DNA of 64,000 nt from Demequina aurantiaca (GCF_000975135.1 NZ_BBRF01000001.1:1676380-1740379), one strand, 5' to 3'; numbered from the stretch's first letter, positions 17,850 through 28,224 are shown. Numbers and translations are program-made. The notes: a model not told the origin generated them from the letters alone.

Positions 17850-17870
17850 AGCCAGCCCCAGCATCGGCCG
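17850..17870 (+). repeat. 21-bp dispersed repeat, copy 2
   Basis: Identical over 21 bases to 2443-2463. It lies 20 bases upstream of the M23-like start codon, so it is probably in that gene's leader or promoter. Confidence 0.7.
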
Positions 17871-17966
17871 CCGGTAGGATCGGGGGAACGGACGCCGGTC
17901 CCAAAGTCCTGTGGACCGCAGCTGCCGCACACCCGCGCGCTCGAGGTCGCGCGCATGCCGCGCCGT

Positions 17967-17979
17967 CAGGTAACATTGA
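17967..17979 (+). promoter_or_regulatory. Shared -10 element of rpsB (GGTAACATTGACC)
   Basis: These 13 bases are identical to 44165-44177 upstream of rpsO. TAACAT would be the -10, with the start near the GACC. No convincing -35 is seen. Confidence 0.55.
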
Positions 17980-18212
17980 CCCTGCATTCGGCATGCCCGA
18001 ATGACATCGCGCATCATTCGCTTTTCGCTCGTGCCGCAAGGCCAGGGGGATAGCGCCGGAATGGCAAGGTCCGAGTTCGCTCGGTGCCAGACCGCGTTGA
18101 TGCTAGGGGCCAACTCAACCGAGGAAGCCATCAACCGAACCCTCGGGTGAGCTCTCAGAGCGAACCCGAACAAGACAAGCACGCCGCCACGGCGTGCAGA
18201 TAAGGATGCGCA
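17980..18212 (+). promoter_or_regulatory. rpsB 5' leader with hairpins
   Basis: About 230 bases without a gene between the proposed promoter and rpsB. CATTCGG-catgc-CCGAATG starts near 17982. GCACGCC (18179-18185) and GGCGTGC (18191-18197) form a 7-bp stem ending just before the AAGGA ribosome site. A long leader with a hairpin by the ribosome site suggests post-transcriptional control by S2; this is inference. Confidence 0.4.
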
Positions 18213-19256
18213 ATGGCCGTCGTGACCATGCGCCAGCTGCTCGACTCGGGTGTTCACTTTGGACACCAGACCAGCCGCTGGAACCCCAAGATGAAGCGCT
18301 TTATTTTCACCGAGCGCAACGGCATCTACATCATTGACCTGCAGCAGTCGCTCGCCATGATCGACAACGCCTACACCTTCGTGCGCGACACCGTCGCTCA
18401 CGGCGGCACGGTGCTGTTCGTCGGCACCAAGCGTCAGGGCCAGGAGCAGATCGCAGAGCAGGCCGCTCGCGTGGGCATGCCCTACGTGAACGAGCGCTGG
18501 CTCGGCGGAATGCTGACCAACTTCCAGACCGTCTCGAAGCGCGTGACGCGCCTCAAGGAGCTCGAGCTCGTTGACTTCGACGACGTCGCAGGCTCCGGTC
18601 GCACCAAGAAGGAACTGCTCATGATGCGCCGCGAGCGCGACAAGCTCTCGAAGGTGCTGTCCGGTATCCGCGACATGCCCAAGGTTCCCTCGGTCGTGTG
18701 GATCGTTGACACGAACAAGGAGCACCTGGCGGTTGACGAGGCACGCAAGCTCGGCATCCCCGTGGTCGGCATCCTCGACTCCAACTGCGACCCGGACGAC
18801 GTCCAGTACGGCATCCCCGGAAACGACGACGCTATCCGCTCGGTGGGTCTGCTCACCCGTGTGATCGCCGATGCCGTGGCCGAGGGCCTCAAGATCCGCC
18901 ACACCCCTAAGGCTGGCGACGATGCTGAGGCAACCGGCGAGGCTGAGCCTTTGGCCGAGTGGGAGCAGGAGCTCCTCGACGGCAAGAAGGACGACGCGAA
19001 GACGGACGATGCCAAGGACGAGGCTCCCGCAGCCGACGCCAAGGCCGACGACGCCGCAACCGAGGCCCCCGCGGCCGAGCAGAAGGCAGCAGACGAGAAG
19101 CCTGCCGCCAAGAAGGCTGCCCCGAAGAAGGCCGCAGCCAAGAAGGACGACGCTGACGAGGCCAAGGCTGACAAGCCTGCCGCTAAGAAGCCGGCTCCCA
19201 AGAAGCCCGCGGCCAAGCCTGCTGCTGACGCAGCGGCCACGACCGACGAGAAGTAA
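18213..19256 (+). CDS. rpsB: 30S ribosomal protein S2
   Basis: 347 residues. The first 240 or so are standard S2 ([22 protein letters not shown], quoted in part; [21 protein letters not shown]). The last 100 are an Ala/Lys/Asp tail with repeated [13 protein letters not shown] units, making it about 100 residues longer than E. coli S2. S2 is needed for S1-dependent and general initiation in bacteria. It is followed 11 bases later by tsf. Confidence 0.97.
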   Translation: MAVVTMRQLLDSGVHFGHQTSRWNPKMKRFIFTERNGIYIIDLQQSLAMIDNAYTFVRDTVAHGGTVLFVGTKRQGQEQIAEQAARVGMPYVNERWLGGMLTNFQTVSKRVTRLKELELVDFDDVAGSGRTKKELLMMRRERDKLSKVLSGIRDMPKVPSVVWIVDTNKEHLAVDEARKLGIPVVGILDSNCDPDDVQYGIPGNDDAIRSVGLLTRVIADAVAEGLKIRHTPKAGDDAEATGEAEPLAEWEQELLDGKKDDAKTDDAKDEAPAADAKADDAATEAPAAEQKAADEKPAAKKAAPKKAAAKKDDADEAKADKPAAKKPAPKKPAAKPAADAAATTDEK

Positions 19257-19267
19257 GGAACCCATTT

Positions 19268-20107
19268 ATGGCGAACTACACCGTTGCTGACATCCAGACG
19301 CTCCGTGAGCGCACTGGCGCGGGCATGCTCGACGTCAAGAAGGCACTCGACGAGGCGGACGGCGACCTCGACGCCGCCGTTGACATCCTGCGCGTGAAGG
19401 GCCTCAAGGGCGTCACCAAGCGCGAAGGCCGCTCGGCTTCCGAGGGCCTCGTCCTGACCTCCATCGACGATGTCGATGGAGGCCAGGTGGGCACGCTCAT
19501 CGAGATCAACTCCGAGACCGACTTCGTGGCGAAGAACGAGAAGTTCCTCGCTCTCGCGGAGAAGGTCCTGGCAGCTGTCGTCGCTGCCGGCGCGGACTCC
19601 GCCGAGAAGGCCCTCGCGGCCGACGTCGACGGCAAGCCTGTGCAGGAGTTCATTGACGAGAACGCTGGCATCCTGGGCGAGAAGATCGTCCTGCGTCGCG
19701 TCGCTCGCATCGAAGCTCCCGTCGTCAAGGAGTACCTGCACCGCACCAACAAGGACCTGCCTGCGCAGGTCGGCGTGCTGGTCGGAGCGGACGCGAAGGC
19801 AGGCGAGGTCGCACGCGACATCGCCATGCACATCGCGGCGTACTCACCCACGTACCTCAACCGTGATGCAGTTCCGGCCGATGTGGTCGCGAACGAGCGT
19901 CGTGTTGCTGAGGAGACGGCTCTTGGAGAGGGCAAGCCTGCGGCTGCCATGCCCAAGATCGTTGAGGGTCGCATGACGGGCTTCTTCAAGGAGAACACCC
20001 TGGTTGACCAGGCTTTCGCGAAGGACCCCAAGACGACTGTCGGTAAGGTCATCGAGAACACTGGCGGCGAGGTTTCGGCCTTCGCTCGCTTCCGTGTGGG
20101 AGCCTAA
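19268..20107 (+). CDS. tsf: Elongation factor Ts
   Basis: 279 residues, normal length. EF-Ts recycles EF-Tu by GDP exchange. N-terminal [22 protein letters not shown] and the core [10 protein letters not shown] motif (TDFVAKN is the EF-Tu contact signature) are present. It forms the rpsB-tsf unit, with pyrH 47 bases downstream. Confidence 0.97.
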   Translation: MANYTVADIQTLRERTGAGMLDVKKALDEADGDLDAAVDILRVKGLKGVTKREGRSASEGLVLTSIDDVDGGQVGTLIEINSETDFVAKNEKFLALAEKVLAAVVAAGADSAEKALAADVDGKPVQEFIDENAGILGEKIVLRRVARIEAPVVKEYLHRTNKDLPAQVGVLVGADAKAGEVARDIAMHIAAYSPTYLNRDAVPADVVANERRVAEETALGEGKPAAAMPKIVEGRMTGFFKENTLVDQAFAKDPKTTVGKVIENTGGEVSAFARFRVGA

Positions 20108-20154
20108 CCACAACAAGCTTTTCAATAAACGCGCCGCGCCTTCAGGAGGAATTG

Positions 20155-20904
20155 ATGCCCGAGAACAGTGATCTGGTCCCGGAGGTCGATTCCCCTCCTA
20201 CGGCGCGGCGCGTTTTGCTTAAGCTCAGCGGTGAGATGTTTGGCGGTGGGTCCGTTGGACTCGACCCCGACGTGATCTCACGCGTGGCCCGCGAGGTCGC
20301 GGAGGCCGTCGCCGGCGGTGTCCAGGTCGGCATCGTCGTAGGCGGCGGTAACTTCTTCCGCGGCGCGGAACTGTCGCAGCGCGGCATGGAGCGCGCGCGT
20401 GCGGACTACATGGGCATGCTGGGCACCGTGATGAACGCCCTCGCCCTGCAGGACTTCCTCGAGCAGGCTGGCGTGGACACCCGTGTGCAGACGGCGATCA
20501 CGATGGGCCAGGTGGCCGAGCCCTACATTCCCCGTCGCGCGATGCGCCATATGGAAAAGGGCCGTGTCGTCATCTTTGGTGCCGGCGCCGGCATGCCGTA
20601 TTTCTCGACTGACACCGTCTCCGTCCAGCGCGCCCTCGAGACCCGTTGCACCGAGGTGCTGATGGGAAAGCACGGCGTCGACGCCGTCTACACCGCGGAC
20701 CCGCGCGAGGATGACTCCGCGAAACGCCTCGATCACGTCACCTACTCTGACGCCCTCCAGCAGGGTCTCAAGGTCATGGACGCGGCCGCCTTTAGTCTGT
20801 GCATGGAAAACAGCCTCCCGATGGTCGTGTTCGGCCTCGAAGAGCCTGGAAATGTGACGCGAGCCCTGATGGGTGAGAGAATCGGGACCTTGGTAACGGC
20901 GTAA
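20155..20904 (+). CDS. pyrH: UMP kinase
   Basis: 249 residues from ATG 20155, which follows AGGAGG by 5 bases; TTG 20152 is too close to that site. It phosphorylates UMP to UDP with ATP. Amino-acid-kinase motifs are visible: [13 protein letters not shown] (about residues 19-31), [12 protein letters not shown] (about 60-71), [19 protein letters not shown] (about 205-223). A 23-base near-palindrome (20892-20914) overlaps the stop, without a U-run. Confidence 0.96.
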   Translation: MPENSDLVPEVDSPPTARRVLLKLSGEMFGGGSVGLDPDVISRVAREVAEAVAGGVQVGIVVGGGNFFRGAELSQRGMERARADYMGMLGTVMNALALQDFLEQAGVDTRVQTAITMGQVAEPYIPRRAMRHMEKGRVVIFGAGAGMPYFSTDTVSVQRALETRCTEVLMGKHGVDAVYTADPREDDSAKRLDHVTYSDALQQGLKVMDAAAFSLCMENSLPMVVFGLEEPGNVTRALMGERIGTLVTA

Positions 20905-20931
20905 CGCCGCTACCCCTTTAAGGAGACAACT

Positions 20932-21489
20932 GTGATTGACGAGATCCTCCTCGATGTCGAGGAAAACATGGACCAGGCCGTCGAGGTCGCCAAGGACAAC
21001 TTTGCGAAGATTCGTACCGGCCAGGCGTCGGCTGCGATGTTCGCGAACATCACCGTGGACTACTACGGCGCACCCACCGCGCTGCAGGCACTCGCCGCGA
21101 TCAACGTCCCCGAGGCGCGCACCGTCATGATCACCCCATACGACGCAGGCGCCAAGAAGGACATTGAGACGGCCCTGCGCAACTCCGACATGGGCATCAA
21201 CCCGTCGGACGATGGCAACGTGCTACGTGTCAACATGCCGCAGCTCACGGAGGAGCGCCGTCGCGACTACGTGAAGCTTGCCAAGCAGAAGGCAGAAGAT
21301 TCCCGCGTCACTGTTCGCAACATGCGCCGCAAGGGCAAGGACCTCATCGATGCCGCGGTGAAGGACGGCGAGGTTGGCGAGGACGAGGGGTCGCGGGCCG
21401 AGAAGGACCTGGACGCGCTCACCAAGAAGCACGTGGACGCTATCGACGCACTCCTGGCTCACAAGGAGAGCGAACTGCTCGAGGTCTAA
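20932..21489 (+). CDS. frr: Ribosome recycling factor
   Basis: 185 residues from GTG 20932, preceded by AAGGAGA. RRF with EF-G splits post-termination ribosomes. Typical segments: FAKIRTGQASAAMFANITVDYYG, quoted in part, the hinge region, and KKHVDAIDALLAHKESELLEV at the C-terminus, quoted here only as an identifier. Standard position after pyrH. Confidence 0.97.
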   Translation: MIDEILLDVEENMDQAVEVAKDNFAKIRTGQASAAMFANITVDYYGAPTALQALAAINVPEARTVMITPYDAGAKKDIETALRNSDMGINPSDDGNVLRVNMPQLTEERRRDYVKLAKQKAEDSRVTVRNMRRKGKDLIDAAVKDGEVGEDEGSRAEKDLDALTKKHVDAIDALLAHKESELLEV

Positions 21490-21514
21490 CCCCCGAGATT
21501 CGCACACCACCACC

Positions 21515-22687
21515 ATGAAGTGGACCAGACGTCGCGGGAATCCGTCGACGAGCGACTCGGAACGCGCACCGGCGGTCTCACCGCCGAGGCACTTCGCGCC
21601 TGTCACCCAGAAGACGACGGCCGATGCCGCCCAGCCTTCTCAGGCGGGTCAAGTTCGGCTTCACCCCACGCAGGCGTCCGACGGGTCGGTCGAGCGCAGC
21701 GAAGGCGCGGAACGCGTGGTGCCGGATCTGTCGACCTGGTCAGCTGATGACGCCACGGACCCGGTGGTGCCGGACTCGATCGCTCCCGAGGTTCCGCACG
21801 TTGAGCCGTTCAACGAGCAGGGCGAAGCGGTCACCGACTTCGAGGAGACCATCCCGGTCCCCACACCCCGTAAGGGTCGCAATATGCCCGCGGCGGCGAG
21901 CGCGGGCATCCTGTTGCTCGGAATCGCAGTGGTGGCCGCCTGGTACGACCCTCGCGTCTTTGGCCTGCTGCTCTACTCGTTCCTCTTCGCGGGCGTGGTG
22001 GAGTGGCGCAACGTGCTGCGTAAGCAGGCGCAACGCCTGTCGCTCGTCCCCATCGCGATCGCGACCTTCGGTATGGGCGTGGCCACCTGGTACGGGGCTC
22101 AGCAGGGCCCGGGCGCCGCGGAGGGCCTGGTGGTGGCCATGCTCATCGGCTGCGCGGGCATGGTGGCATGGCGCGTCGTCGACGAACGCATCGAGAACAC
22201 GTTCTCCGAGTCCGTCGGTAGCATCTTCGCCTTGATGTGGATCCCGTTCCTGGGGTCGTTCCTGATGTTGCTCGAGGTCGCCGAAGACGGCTGGCAACGG
22301 GTCATCATCCTGGTGGTGGCTGTCTCCGGCAACGACACGGGCGCCCTCTTCAGCGGAATGGCGTGGGGCAAGCACAAACTGGCGCCCCGCGTGAGCCCCA
22401 AGAAGACGTGGGAGGGTGCCGTCGGTGGCCTCATCCTCGGAACCGTGTGCGCCGGAATTGTGTCCTACTTCTTCTTTGACGGACAATGGTGGATTGGAGT
22501 CGCGGCCGGAGTTGCCGCGGCGATAGCTTCGATCATCGGCGACCTCGCCGAGTCCGCGCTCAAGCGCGACATGGAGGTCAAGGACATGAGCGGGATCATT
22601 CCCGGTCATGGCGGAATACTTGACCGGATCGATTCATTGTTAGTTGCTGGCCCCGCGGTGTACGTGGTGTTCGCCATATTTATGTGA
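21515..22687 (+). CDS. cdsA: Phosphatidate cytidylyltransferase
   Basis: 390 residues from ATG 21515. It makes CDP-diacylglycerol from CTP and phosphatidate, the precursor for pgsA at 63364. The first 125 or so residues are polar and probably disordered, followed by about eight membrane helices. The C-terminal signature KRDMEVKD...[13 protein letters not shown] is intact. The start is uncertain because no good ribosome site precedes the ATG. rlmN begins 10 bases after the stop. Confidence 0.93.
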   Translation: MKWTRRRGNPSTSDSERAPAVSPPRHFAPVTQKTTADAAQPSQAGQVRLHPTQASDGSVERSEGAERVVPDLSTWSADDATDPVVPDSIAPEVPHVEPFNEQGEAVTDFEETIPVPTPRKGRNMPAAASAGILLLGIAVVAAWYDPRVFGLLLYSFLFAGVVEWRNVLRKQAQRLSLVPIAIATFGMGVATWYGAQQGPGAAEGLVVAMLIGCAGMVAWRVVDERIENTFSESVGSIFALMWIPFLGSFLMLLEVAEDGWQRVIILVVAVSGNDTGALFSGMAWGKHKLAPRVSPKKTWEGAVGGLILGTVCAGIVSYFFFDGQWWIGVAAGVAAAIASIIGDLAESALKRDMEVKDMSGIIPGHGGILDRIDSLLVAGPAVYVVFAIFM

Positions 22688-22697
22688 TGAGGACAAC

Positions 22698-23813
22698 ATG
22701 ACCGACCGCCCCGTACTTCAGATGGCCGCCCCTAAGCGAGGCAAGAAGGCCCCTCGCCACTTCGCGGACCTCAACGCGGCCGACCGGATTGAGGCGCTCA
22801 AGGAGATTGGCCAGCCCGGCTTCCGAGCCAAACAGTTGGCGACGCACTACTACAGCCACCTCACGACCGATGCCGCGGACATGACTGACTTGCCCGCGGG
22901 GGTGCGCGAGGAGATCGCCGCGGCGATGTTCCCCACGCTGATGAGCCCCGTGCGTACGCTCGAGGCCGACGGTGGTGAGACGGTCAAGACGCTGTGGAGC
23001 CTGCACGACAACGTCAAGGTCGAGTCCGTCCTGATGAAGTACCCCGAGCGCGCGACCCTGTGTGTCACCAGCCAGGCGGGCTGTGGCATGGCCTGCCCGT
23101 TCTGCGCCACCGGGCAGATGGGGTTGACCCGCAATCTGTCATCCGCGGAGATCATCGAGCAGGTCCGCCTCGCGGCACGCGCCTCACGGGACGGATCTCT
23201 CGGCGAGCCCGTGCGACTGTCCAACGTGGTGTTCATGGGCATGGGCGAGCCGCTCGCGAACTACAAGGCAGTCATGGAGACGGTGCGCGCCCTCGTGGCG
23301 CCCGAGCCCAACGGCTTCGGCCTGTCCGCGCGCCACGTGACCGTGTCGACCGTGGGCCTGGTCCCCGCGATCGACAAGCTCACGAAGGAGGGCATCCCCG
23401 TGACGCTCGCGGTGAGCCTGCACGCCCCGGATGACGAGCTGCGCAACGAGATCGTGCCCATCAACACGCGCTGGAGCGTGGACGAGACGCTCGACGCCGC
23501 GTACCGGTACTACGCCGAGACCGGTCGCCGCGTCAGCATCGAGTATGCGCTGATCCGCAACATGAACGACCACGGCTGGCGCGCCGACCTGTTGGGCGAG
23601 AAGTTGAAGGCCCGCGGCGACGGCTGGGTCCACGTCAACCCCATCCCGTTGAATCCCACTCCGGGCTCAATCTGGACGGCGTCGGACCCCGCGGTGGAAA
23701 AGGAATTTGTCAGAAGGCTTCGCGCTCACGGAATTCCGACGACTATCAGGGATACTCGTGGTAGCGACATTGACGGCGCTTGCGGTCAACTGGCCATCAA
23801 GGAGAACGAATGA
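22698..23813 (+). CDS. rlmN: 23S rRNA (adenine-2503-C2)-methyltransferase RlmN
   Basis: 371 residues from ATG 22698. Radical-SAM dual-specificity methyltransferase acting on A2503 of 23S rRNA and A37 of some tRNAs. The CxxxCxxC cluster motif is in [14 protein letters not shown] (about residues 128-141). The conserved second cysteines are in SQAGCGM and near the end in DIDGACGQL. Overlaps the next gene by ATGA. Confidence 0.95.
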   Translation: MTDRPVLQMAAPKRGKKAPRHFADLNAADRIEALKEIGQPGFRAKQLATHYYSHLTTDAADMTDLPAGVREEIAAAMFPTLMSPVRTLEADGGETVKTLWSLHDNVKVESVLMKYPERATLCVTSQAGCGMACPFCATGQMGLTRNLSSAEIIEQVRLAARASRDGSLGEPVRLSNVVFMGMGEPLANYKAVMETVRALVAPEPNGFGLSARHVTVSTVGLVPAIDKLTKEGIPVTLAVSLHAPDDELRNEIVPINTRWSVDETLDAAYRYYAETGRRVSIEYALIRNMNDHGWRADLLGEKLKARGDGWVHVNPIPLNPTPGSIWTASDPAVEKEFVRRLRAHGIPTTIRDTRGSDIDGACGQLAIKENE

Positions 23814-24373
23814 ACGACCTCTTCCCCCGCACCAATGCACTGCGTCTGGGATACAAGCCGGAGCAGGTGGCGGCTTTTTTTGACGAGGCACGCCTCGCCT
23901 ATGAGCGTCCGGGAAGTCCCGACGCCGAGGTGTCGCAGTTGGACGTGCGCCGCGCGGCCTTCGACCTCAAGCACGGTGGTTACTCCACGGCCGCGGTCGA
24001 TGCCGCCCTGGACCGCCTTGAGCTCGCCTTCGCCGAGCGCACCCGAGACATCTACGTCCGCGCACACAGCCGGGAGGAGTGGATGGCGCACCTCGCAGAA
24101 CGCGCCCAGGTGCTCTATCCGCGTCTACGGCGACCTGTCGGTGAGCGCTTCGCTCACCCGGCGACGTTCAAGCACGGCTACGACGTCCGCCAAGTTGACG
24201 CTGTGATGGCCCGCATTACGGAGTTTTTTGACACCGGCGCCCCGCTCGAGGCGGACGAGCTCCGTGCGATCGCCTTCTCCACGAAGACTGGCACCCGCGC
24301 GTACGACGAGCGCACCGTCGACGCCTTCATTGCACGCACCGTTGACATCTTGTTGGGTGTCATTCCCGCATGA
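23810..24373 (+). CDS. DivIVA-domain protein with two repeats
   Basis: 187 residues from ATG 23810, overlapping rlmN (ATGA) and dxr (ATGA). Two DivIVA-like repeats are visible: [15 protein letters not shown] near residue 12 and [20 protein letters not shown] near residue 122. No long coiled coil follows, unlike Wag31/DivIVA. Small proteins of this type occur between rlmN and dxr in actinobacteria; their function is unknown, perhaps membrane-curvature or septum association. Confidence 0.8.
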   Translation: MNDLFPRTNALRLGYKPEQVAAFFDEARLAYERPGSPDAEVSQLDVRRAAFDLKHGGYSTAAVDAALDRLELAFAERTRDIYVRAHSREEWMAHLAERAQVLYPRLRRPVGERFAHPATFKHGYDVRQVDAVMARITEFFDTGAPLEADELRAIAFSTKTGTRAYDERTVDAFIARTVDILLGVIPA

Positions 24374-25524
24374 CCTCCCGCACCATCGCGCTACTGGGCT
24401 CGACGGGCTCGATCGGCACCCAAGCCATCGACGTCATTGAGCGCAACCGCGATGAGTTCGACGTGGTCGCAATCGCCGCCGGCGGCAACGATCCCGAGGC
24501 TGTGGTCGCGCAGGCCCGTGCGCTCGACGTTCGCACCGTCGCCGTCGCCGATGCTGTCGCTGCCGAGCGCATCGGCGCGGCTTTGCCCGGCGTTGAAATT
24601 CTTGCGGGATCCGTTGGCGTGGAGGCTGTGGCGGGCATCGGCGCCGACGTCGTCCTCAACGGCATGACGGGCTCGGTGGGTCTGCGCCCCACCCTCGCGG
24701 CCCTGGCAGCCGGCAGCACGCTGGCCCTCGCGAACAAGGAATCGCTGGTGGCCGGGGGAGCGCTGGTCAATGCCGCGAGGCAGCGCCCTGATCAGATCGT
24801 TCCCGTGGACTCGGAGCACTCCGCGCTAGCGCAGGCACTGCTGGGTGGCACCCACGCCGAGGTCAAGCGCCTGGTCGTCACCGCATCGGGCGGCGCCTTC
24901 AGGGGCAAGACACGAGCCGACCTTGCCGGCGTCACGCCTGAGCAGGCGCTCACGCACCCCAACTGGGACATGGGCCCCGTGGTCACCATTAATTCCGCGT
25001 CCATGATGAACAAGGCGCTCGAGGTGATCGAGGCTCACCTGCTCTTCGACATTCCGATGGACCGGATCGACGTGGTGGTCCACGCGCAGTCGATCGTGCA
25101 CTCGATGGTCGAATTCGTGGACGGGTCGACGCTGGCGCAGGTATCTCCGCCGGATATGCGACTACCGATCGCCTTGGGCCTCACGTGGCCCGCGCGCGTT
25201 CCCGGCGCGATTGACGGCATGGACTGGACCAAGGCCCAGCAGTGGACCTTCGAGCCGCTCGACGAGGAAGCGTTCCCCGCGATCCGCGTGGCGCGCGCCG
25301 CTGTCGCCGAGTCCACCCTGCACCCGGCGGTGTTCAACGCCGCCAACGAGGAGTGCGTCGCCGCCTTCGTTGCAGGAAAGTTGCCCTTCCTCGGGATCGT
25401 TGACACGGTGCGAAGCGTTGTCGAAAAGTACGAGGCGCCAGCCGAGATTTCCCTCGAGGCTGTGGACGCCGCCGAGTCGTGGGCGCGAGCCCAAGCTGCC
25501 GCGGTCATCGCGGTGCAAGTGTAG
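24370..25524 (+). CDS. dxr: 1-deoxy-D-xylulose 5-phosphate reductoisomerase
   Basis: 384 residues. Second step of the non-mevalonate isoprenoid pathway, making MEP with NADPH. NADPH motif LLGSTGSIGTQAIDV (about residues 8-22), substrate motif VPVDSEHSALAQAL (about 144-157), catalytic HPNWDMGPVVTINSASMMNK (about 196-215). ATGA overlap with the DivIVA-domain gene. ispG, a later step of the same pathway, is at 28320. Confidence 0.96.
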   Translation: MTSRTIALLGSTGSIGTQAIDVIERNRDEFDVVAIAAGGNDPEAVVAQARALDVRTVAVADAVAAERIGAALPGVEILAGSVGVEAVAGIGADVVLNGMTGSVGLRPTLAALAAGSTLALANKESLVAGGALVNAARQRPDQIVPVDSEHSALAQALLGGTHAEVKRLVVTASGGAFRGKTRADLAGVTPEQALTHPNWDMGPVVTINSASMMNKALEVIEAHLLFDIPMDRIDVVVHAQSIVHSMVEFVDGSTLAQVSPPDMRLPIALGLTWPARVPGAIDGMDWTKAQQWTFEPLDEEAFPAIRVARAAVAESTLHPAVFNAANEECVAAFVAGKLPFLGIVDTVRSVVEKYEAPAEISLEAVDAAESWARAQAAAVIAVQV

Positions 25525-25539
25525 AAGTAGAGGACGGAC

Positions 25540-26850
25540 ATGGCGCAGGTCGTAGGCATCTTGGTATTGGTGCTCGGATTGTTGATCTCGATCGGGCTGC
25601 ACGAGATGGGGCACATGATCCCCGCCAAGAAGTTTGGCGTGCGCGTGAGCCAATACTTCGTGGGCTTTGGTCCCACACTGTGGTCCCGCCACGGCAAGGA
25701 GACCGAATACGGCATCAAGGCGATCCCCCTTGGCGGCTACGTGAAGCTCGTGGGAATGATTCCTCCTGAGGAGTCGGTGAAGCCCCTCAAGGTGAAGGGC
25801 CGCATCGCGGAGATGATCGGCGACTCGCGTGCGGCGTCGACCGAGGAGGTCCTGCCAGGGGAGGACTACCGGGCGTTCTATCACCTCGCCTGGTGGAAGA
25901 AGGTCATCGTGATGGCCGGTGGACCGCTGGTCAACTTGTTCCTCGCACTTCTTCTGTTCACCACCGTGCTGGTGGGATTCGGATCACCCACCCCCACCCT
26001 CACGGTCAACGAGACCGTGCCCTGCATCCCCGCAGCGGGCGCGCTCGAATGTGAGGCGGGGGACCCGCAGTCACCCGCCGCGGCGGCAGGCCTCGAGCCC
26101 GGAGACCAGATCACCGCCATTGACGGCCTGGCCGTCACCGAATGGCCCGAACTCACCGAGTATGTCGCGGCGAACCCCGGCAAGACGATGCCACTGGACG
26201 TGGTGCGTGACGGTGAGGACCTCACTCTCACGGTGACACCTACCGAACGCGAGCGCGCGGTGACGGATGCCGACGGCGTCGTCGTGACCAATGCATCGGG
26301 CGATGTCGAGACCGAAACGGTTGGCTACTTGGGTGTGGCGCCCGAGGTGGTCAACCAGCCCCAGGGCATCGGTGCCGGTGCGGCTCTGACCTGGGACTAC
26401 TTGGGCAAGACCTTCAACGTCGTGTTCCACCTGCCACAGAACCTCTACCACGTGACCCTGGCGGCACTGGGGCAAGAGGATCGCGACACCCAGTCCGTCA
26501 TCGGAGTGGTGGGAGTGGGCCGAATTGCCGGCGACGTAGCCTCCGCGGATGTCGAGGGCTACGGCTTGTCCGAGAAGATCGCGGACATGCTGATGCTGCT
26601 CGGCGGTCTGAACCTGGCGCTCTTCGTGTTCAATATGATCCCGTTGGTCCCTCTCGATGGTGGGCACATCGCATCGGCTATCTGGCAGGCCATCAAGAAT
26701 GGCTGGGCGAAGGCGCGTGCGCTACCCAAGCCGCGACCCGTAGACGTGGCGAGGATGATGCCGCTCGCGTACGGGGTGTTCGGGCTGTTGCTGGTGATGG
26801 GACTGGTCTTGATCGTGGCCGACATCGTGGCACCCGTGAGTGTGACCTAG
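25540..26850 (+). CDS. Site-2 protease, Rip1/RseP-like M50 metalloprotease
   Basis: 436 residues. Intramembrane protease that cleaves anti-sigma factors or other membrane proteins. The zinc motif HEMGH is at residues 21-25 in the first helix. A PDZ domain lies at about 165-235 (GLEPGDQITAIDG). The second active-site motif NMIPLVPLDGGH is near residue 366, in a late helix. Position after dxr matches Rip1 of mycobacteria. A conspicuous negatively charged loop sits between helices 1 and 2. Confidence 0.93.
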   Translation: MAQVVGILVLVLGLLISIGLHEMGHMIPAKKFGVRVSQYFVGFGPTLWSRHGKETEYGIKAIPLGGYVKLVGMIPPEESVKPLKVKGRIAEMIGDSRAASTEEVLPGEDYRAFYHLAWWKKVIVMAGGPLVNLFLALLLFTTVLVGFGSPTPTLTVNETVPCIPAAGALECEAGDPQSPAAAAGLEPGDQITAIDGLAVTEWPELTEYVAANPGKTMPLDVVRDGEDLTLTVTPTERERAVTDADGVVVTNASGDVETETVGYLGVAPEVVNQPQGIGAGAALTWDYLGKTFNVVFHLPQNLYHVTLAALGQEDRDTQSVIGVVGVGRIAGDVASADVEGYGLSEKIADMLMLLGGLNLALFVFNMIPLVPLDGGHIASAIWQAIKNGWAKARALPKPRPVDVARMMPLAYGVFGLLLVMGLVLIVADIVAPVSVT

Positions 26851-26873
26851 TCCCATCCAGCACCGTGGTGCGG

Positions 26874-27554
26874 CTACACGTGAGTCGGCGAATCGGTAGC
26901 CTCGACAGCGACGCCAAGCTCATTGAGGAGCGCGCGGACGCGGCGTTCGATCTCGTCGCGAACCGGCCTGACGTTCTCGATGCTGGTGCCGGGAGCAGCG
27001 TTGAGGTCCCAGTCCAGGTAGCGCTTGCCGGGATACACGGGGCACGCGTCCCCGCAACCCATAGTGACGATGACATCGGCCGCGCGTAGGGTCTCCTCGG
27101 TCCATGGCTTGGGGAACTCACCAGTGATGTCGATGCCCACCTCGGTCATCGCCTCGACCGAGTATTGATTGAGAGCGTTGCCAGGCTCGGATCCACCGGA
27201 CCATGCGATGGCGCGGTCGCCCGCGAGCTTTTCAAAGAACCCGAGCGCCATCTGCGACTTTCCCGCATTGTGCACGCAGAGGAACAGCACCACCGGCTTG
27301 CCGTCGCTGACGAAGCCTTCGACGCGACTGAACGCCTGCAGACGCTGGCGTGCGAATCGCTCCGCGAGGAGGGGCAAGTAGTTGGTGACCTTGGCGTTTC
27401 CCGCGAATTGGTCATACGACGTGGCCAGGAAGTTAGCGATGGTCTCCCGACCAAAGATCCCATCGAAGTGGGCCTCGAGGCGTGCAGCGGCGGTCTCCAG
27501 CGCGTGGGTTTGGTCGATGGTGAGCGTGTGTTCGCGAGAGAGCGGGTTGGTCAT
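26874..27554 (-). CDS. arsC: Arsenate reductase, mycothiol-type, with N-terminal helical domain
   Basis: 226 residues from ATG 27554, 4 bases after the upstream stop. The first 85 or so residues are a three-helix-bundle domain typical of actinobacterial ArsC. The catalytic low-molecular-weight-phosphatase loop is LFLCVHNAGKSQMA with Cys93. Reduction of arsenate to arsenite probably uses mycothiol, as in Corynebacterium ArsC. A further ATG at 27578 overlaps the upstream gene and is less likely. No arsenite pump gene is adjacent. Confidence 0.88.
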   Translation of the reverse strand: MTNPLSREHTLTIDQTHALETAAARLEAHFDGIFGRETIANFLATSYDQFAGNAKVTNYLPLLAERFARQRLQAFSRVEGFVSDGKPVVLFLCVHNAGKSQMALGFFEKLAGDRAIAWSGGSEPGNALNQYSVEAMTEVGIDITGEFPKPWTEETLRAADVIVTMGCGDACPVYPGKRYLDWDLNAAPGTSIENVRPVRDEIERRVRALLNELGVAVEATDSPTHV

Positions 27555-27558
27555 GGGC

Positions 27559-28224
27559 TTATCCAATCGTGAGGGCATCGGCGAGGCGCGCGACGCGGGG
27601 GTTGATAGTGTTCAGAGCTTTGGTAAATTCGGCCGGGCCGCCTGGTGCGGGGTCCGGTATCGACCAGTGGAGGTCGATGACATCGCGACCCATTTCCTCG
27701 AAGGCCTGGTCGCACACGGCGATGACGACGTCGCCGTCTCTCAACACCTCGGACGCGGGCTGTGGTCGTGAGGTGAGCGGTGCCAGGCCCTCGCTGGCCA
27801 AGGCTGCAGTCGCCAGTGGGTGCACGCGGGCCGCCGGAACGGTGCCGGCAGACGCGACCGGGAGCGAGGTGCGGCGTGCAAAGAGACTGGCGGCGAACTG
27901 CGACCGCGCGGAGTTGGCGGAGCACACAAAAACCACGCGGGCACCCTCGGGCGCGAGCGTTTGGGCGGCCGTCGCGGCGACGATGGGGTTGTCCCAAGCA
28001 AGTGTGAAGTAGGACCGGCGGGCGTCGCCATCCGAGCGGCGTCGGCGGACTACCTCCGCCTTCTCTAGCCAGGCGAGGTGGTGGGCCAGGAGGCTGGGCT
28101 GCTGGCCAGTCCGTGCGCTCAGTTCTTTGGGCGAGAGGTCGTCCAACGCCAGCGCATCCACGATCGCGAGACGGCTAGGTTCCGCGAGGGCCCCGAGCAC
28201 CTCCATGCGATTTAGTTCAATCAT
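27559..28224 (-). CDS. ArsR-type regulator fused to phosphatase-like arsenate reductase
   Basis: 221 residues. The N-terminal 75 or so are an ArsR winged helix (ALAEPSRLAIVDAL, SPKELSARTGQQPSLLAHHLAWL, quoted in part). The remainder is an LMW-phosphatase/arsenate-reductase domain with VFVCSANSARSQFA (Cys101). Such fusions are known in actinobacteria; the reductase domain may act or sense. The start codon sits within the operator dyad TTCAA-N6-TTGAA, so autorepression is likely. arsC follows after 4 bases. Confidence 0.88.
   Translation of the reverse strand: MIELNRMEVLGALAEPSRLAIVDALALDDLSPKELSARTGQQPSLLAHHLAWLEKAEVVRRRRSDGDARRSYFTLAWDNPIVAATAAQTLAPEGARVVFVCSANSARSQFAASLFARRTSLPVASAGTVPAARVHPLATAALASEGLAPLTSRPQPASEVLRDGDVVIAVCDQAFEEMGRDVIDLHWSIPDPAPGGPAEFTKALNTINPRVARLADALTIG

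Noticed and set aside
17831-17970. c-di-AMP (ydaO) riboswitch before the M23-like gene
   Set aside because: Peptidoglycan hydrolase genes in actinobacteria often have one, but I could not find the conserved core on the minus strand here.
17361-19265. 634-residue antisense frame over rpsB and the M23-like gene region
   Set aside because: Antisense shadow of S2 with low-complexity Leu/Gly/Val sequence and no start context.
20892-20914. Terminator between pyrH and frr
   Set aside because: The near-palindrome overlaps the pyrH stop and lacks a U-run; frr follows with its own ribosome site and is normally co-transcribed.
26860-26871. Terminator between the site-2 protease gene and arsC
   Set aside because: GCACC-GT-GGTGC is only 5 pairs with a 2-base loop and no U-run in either direction.
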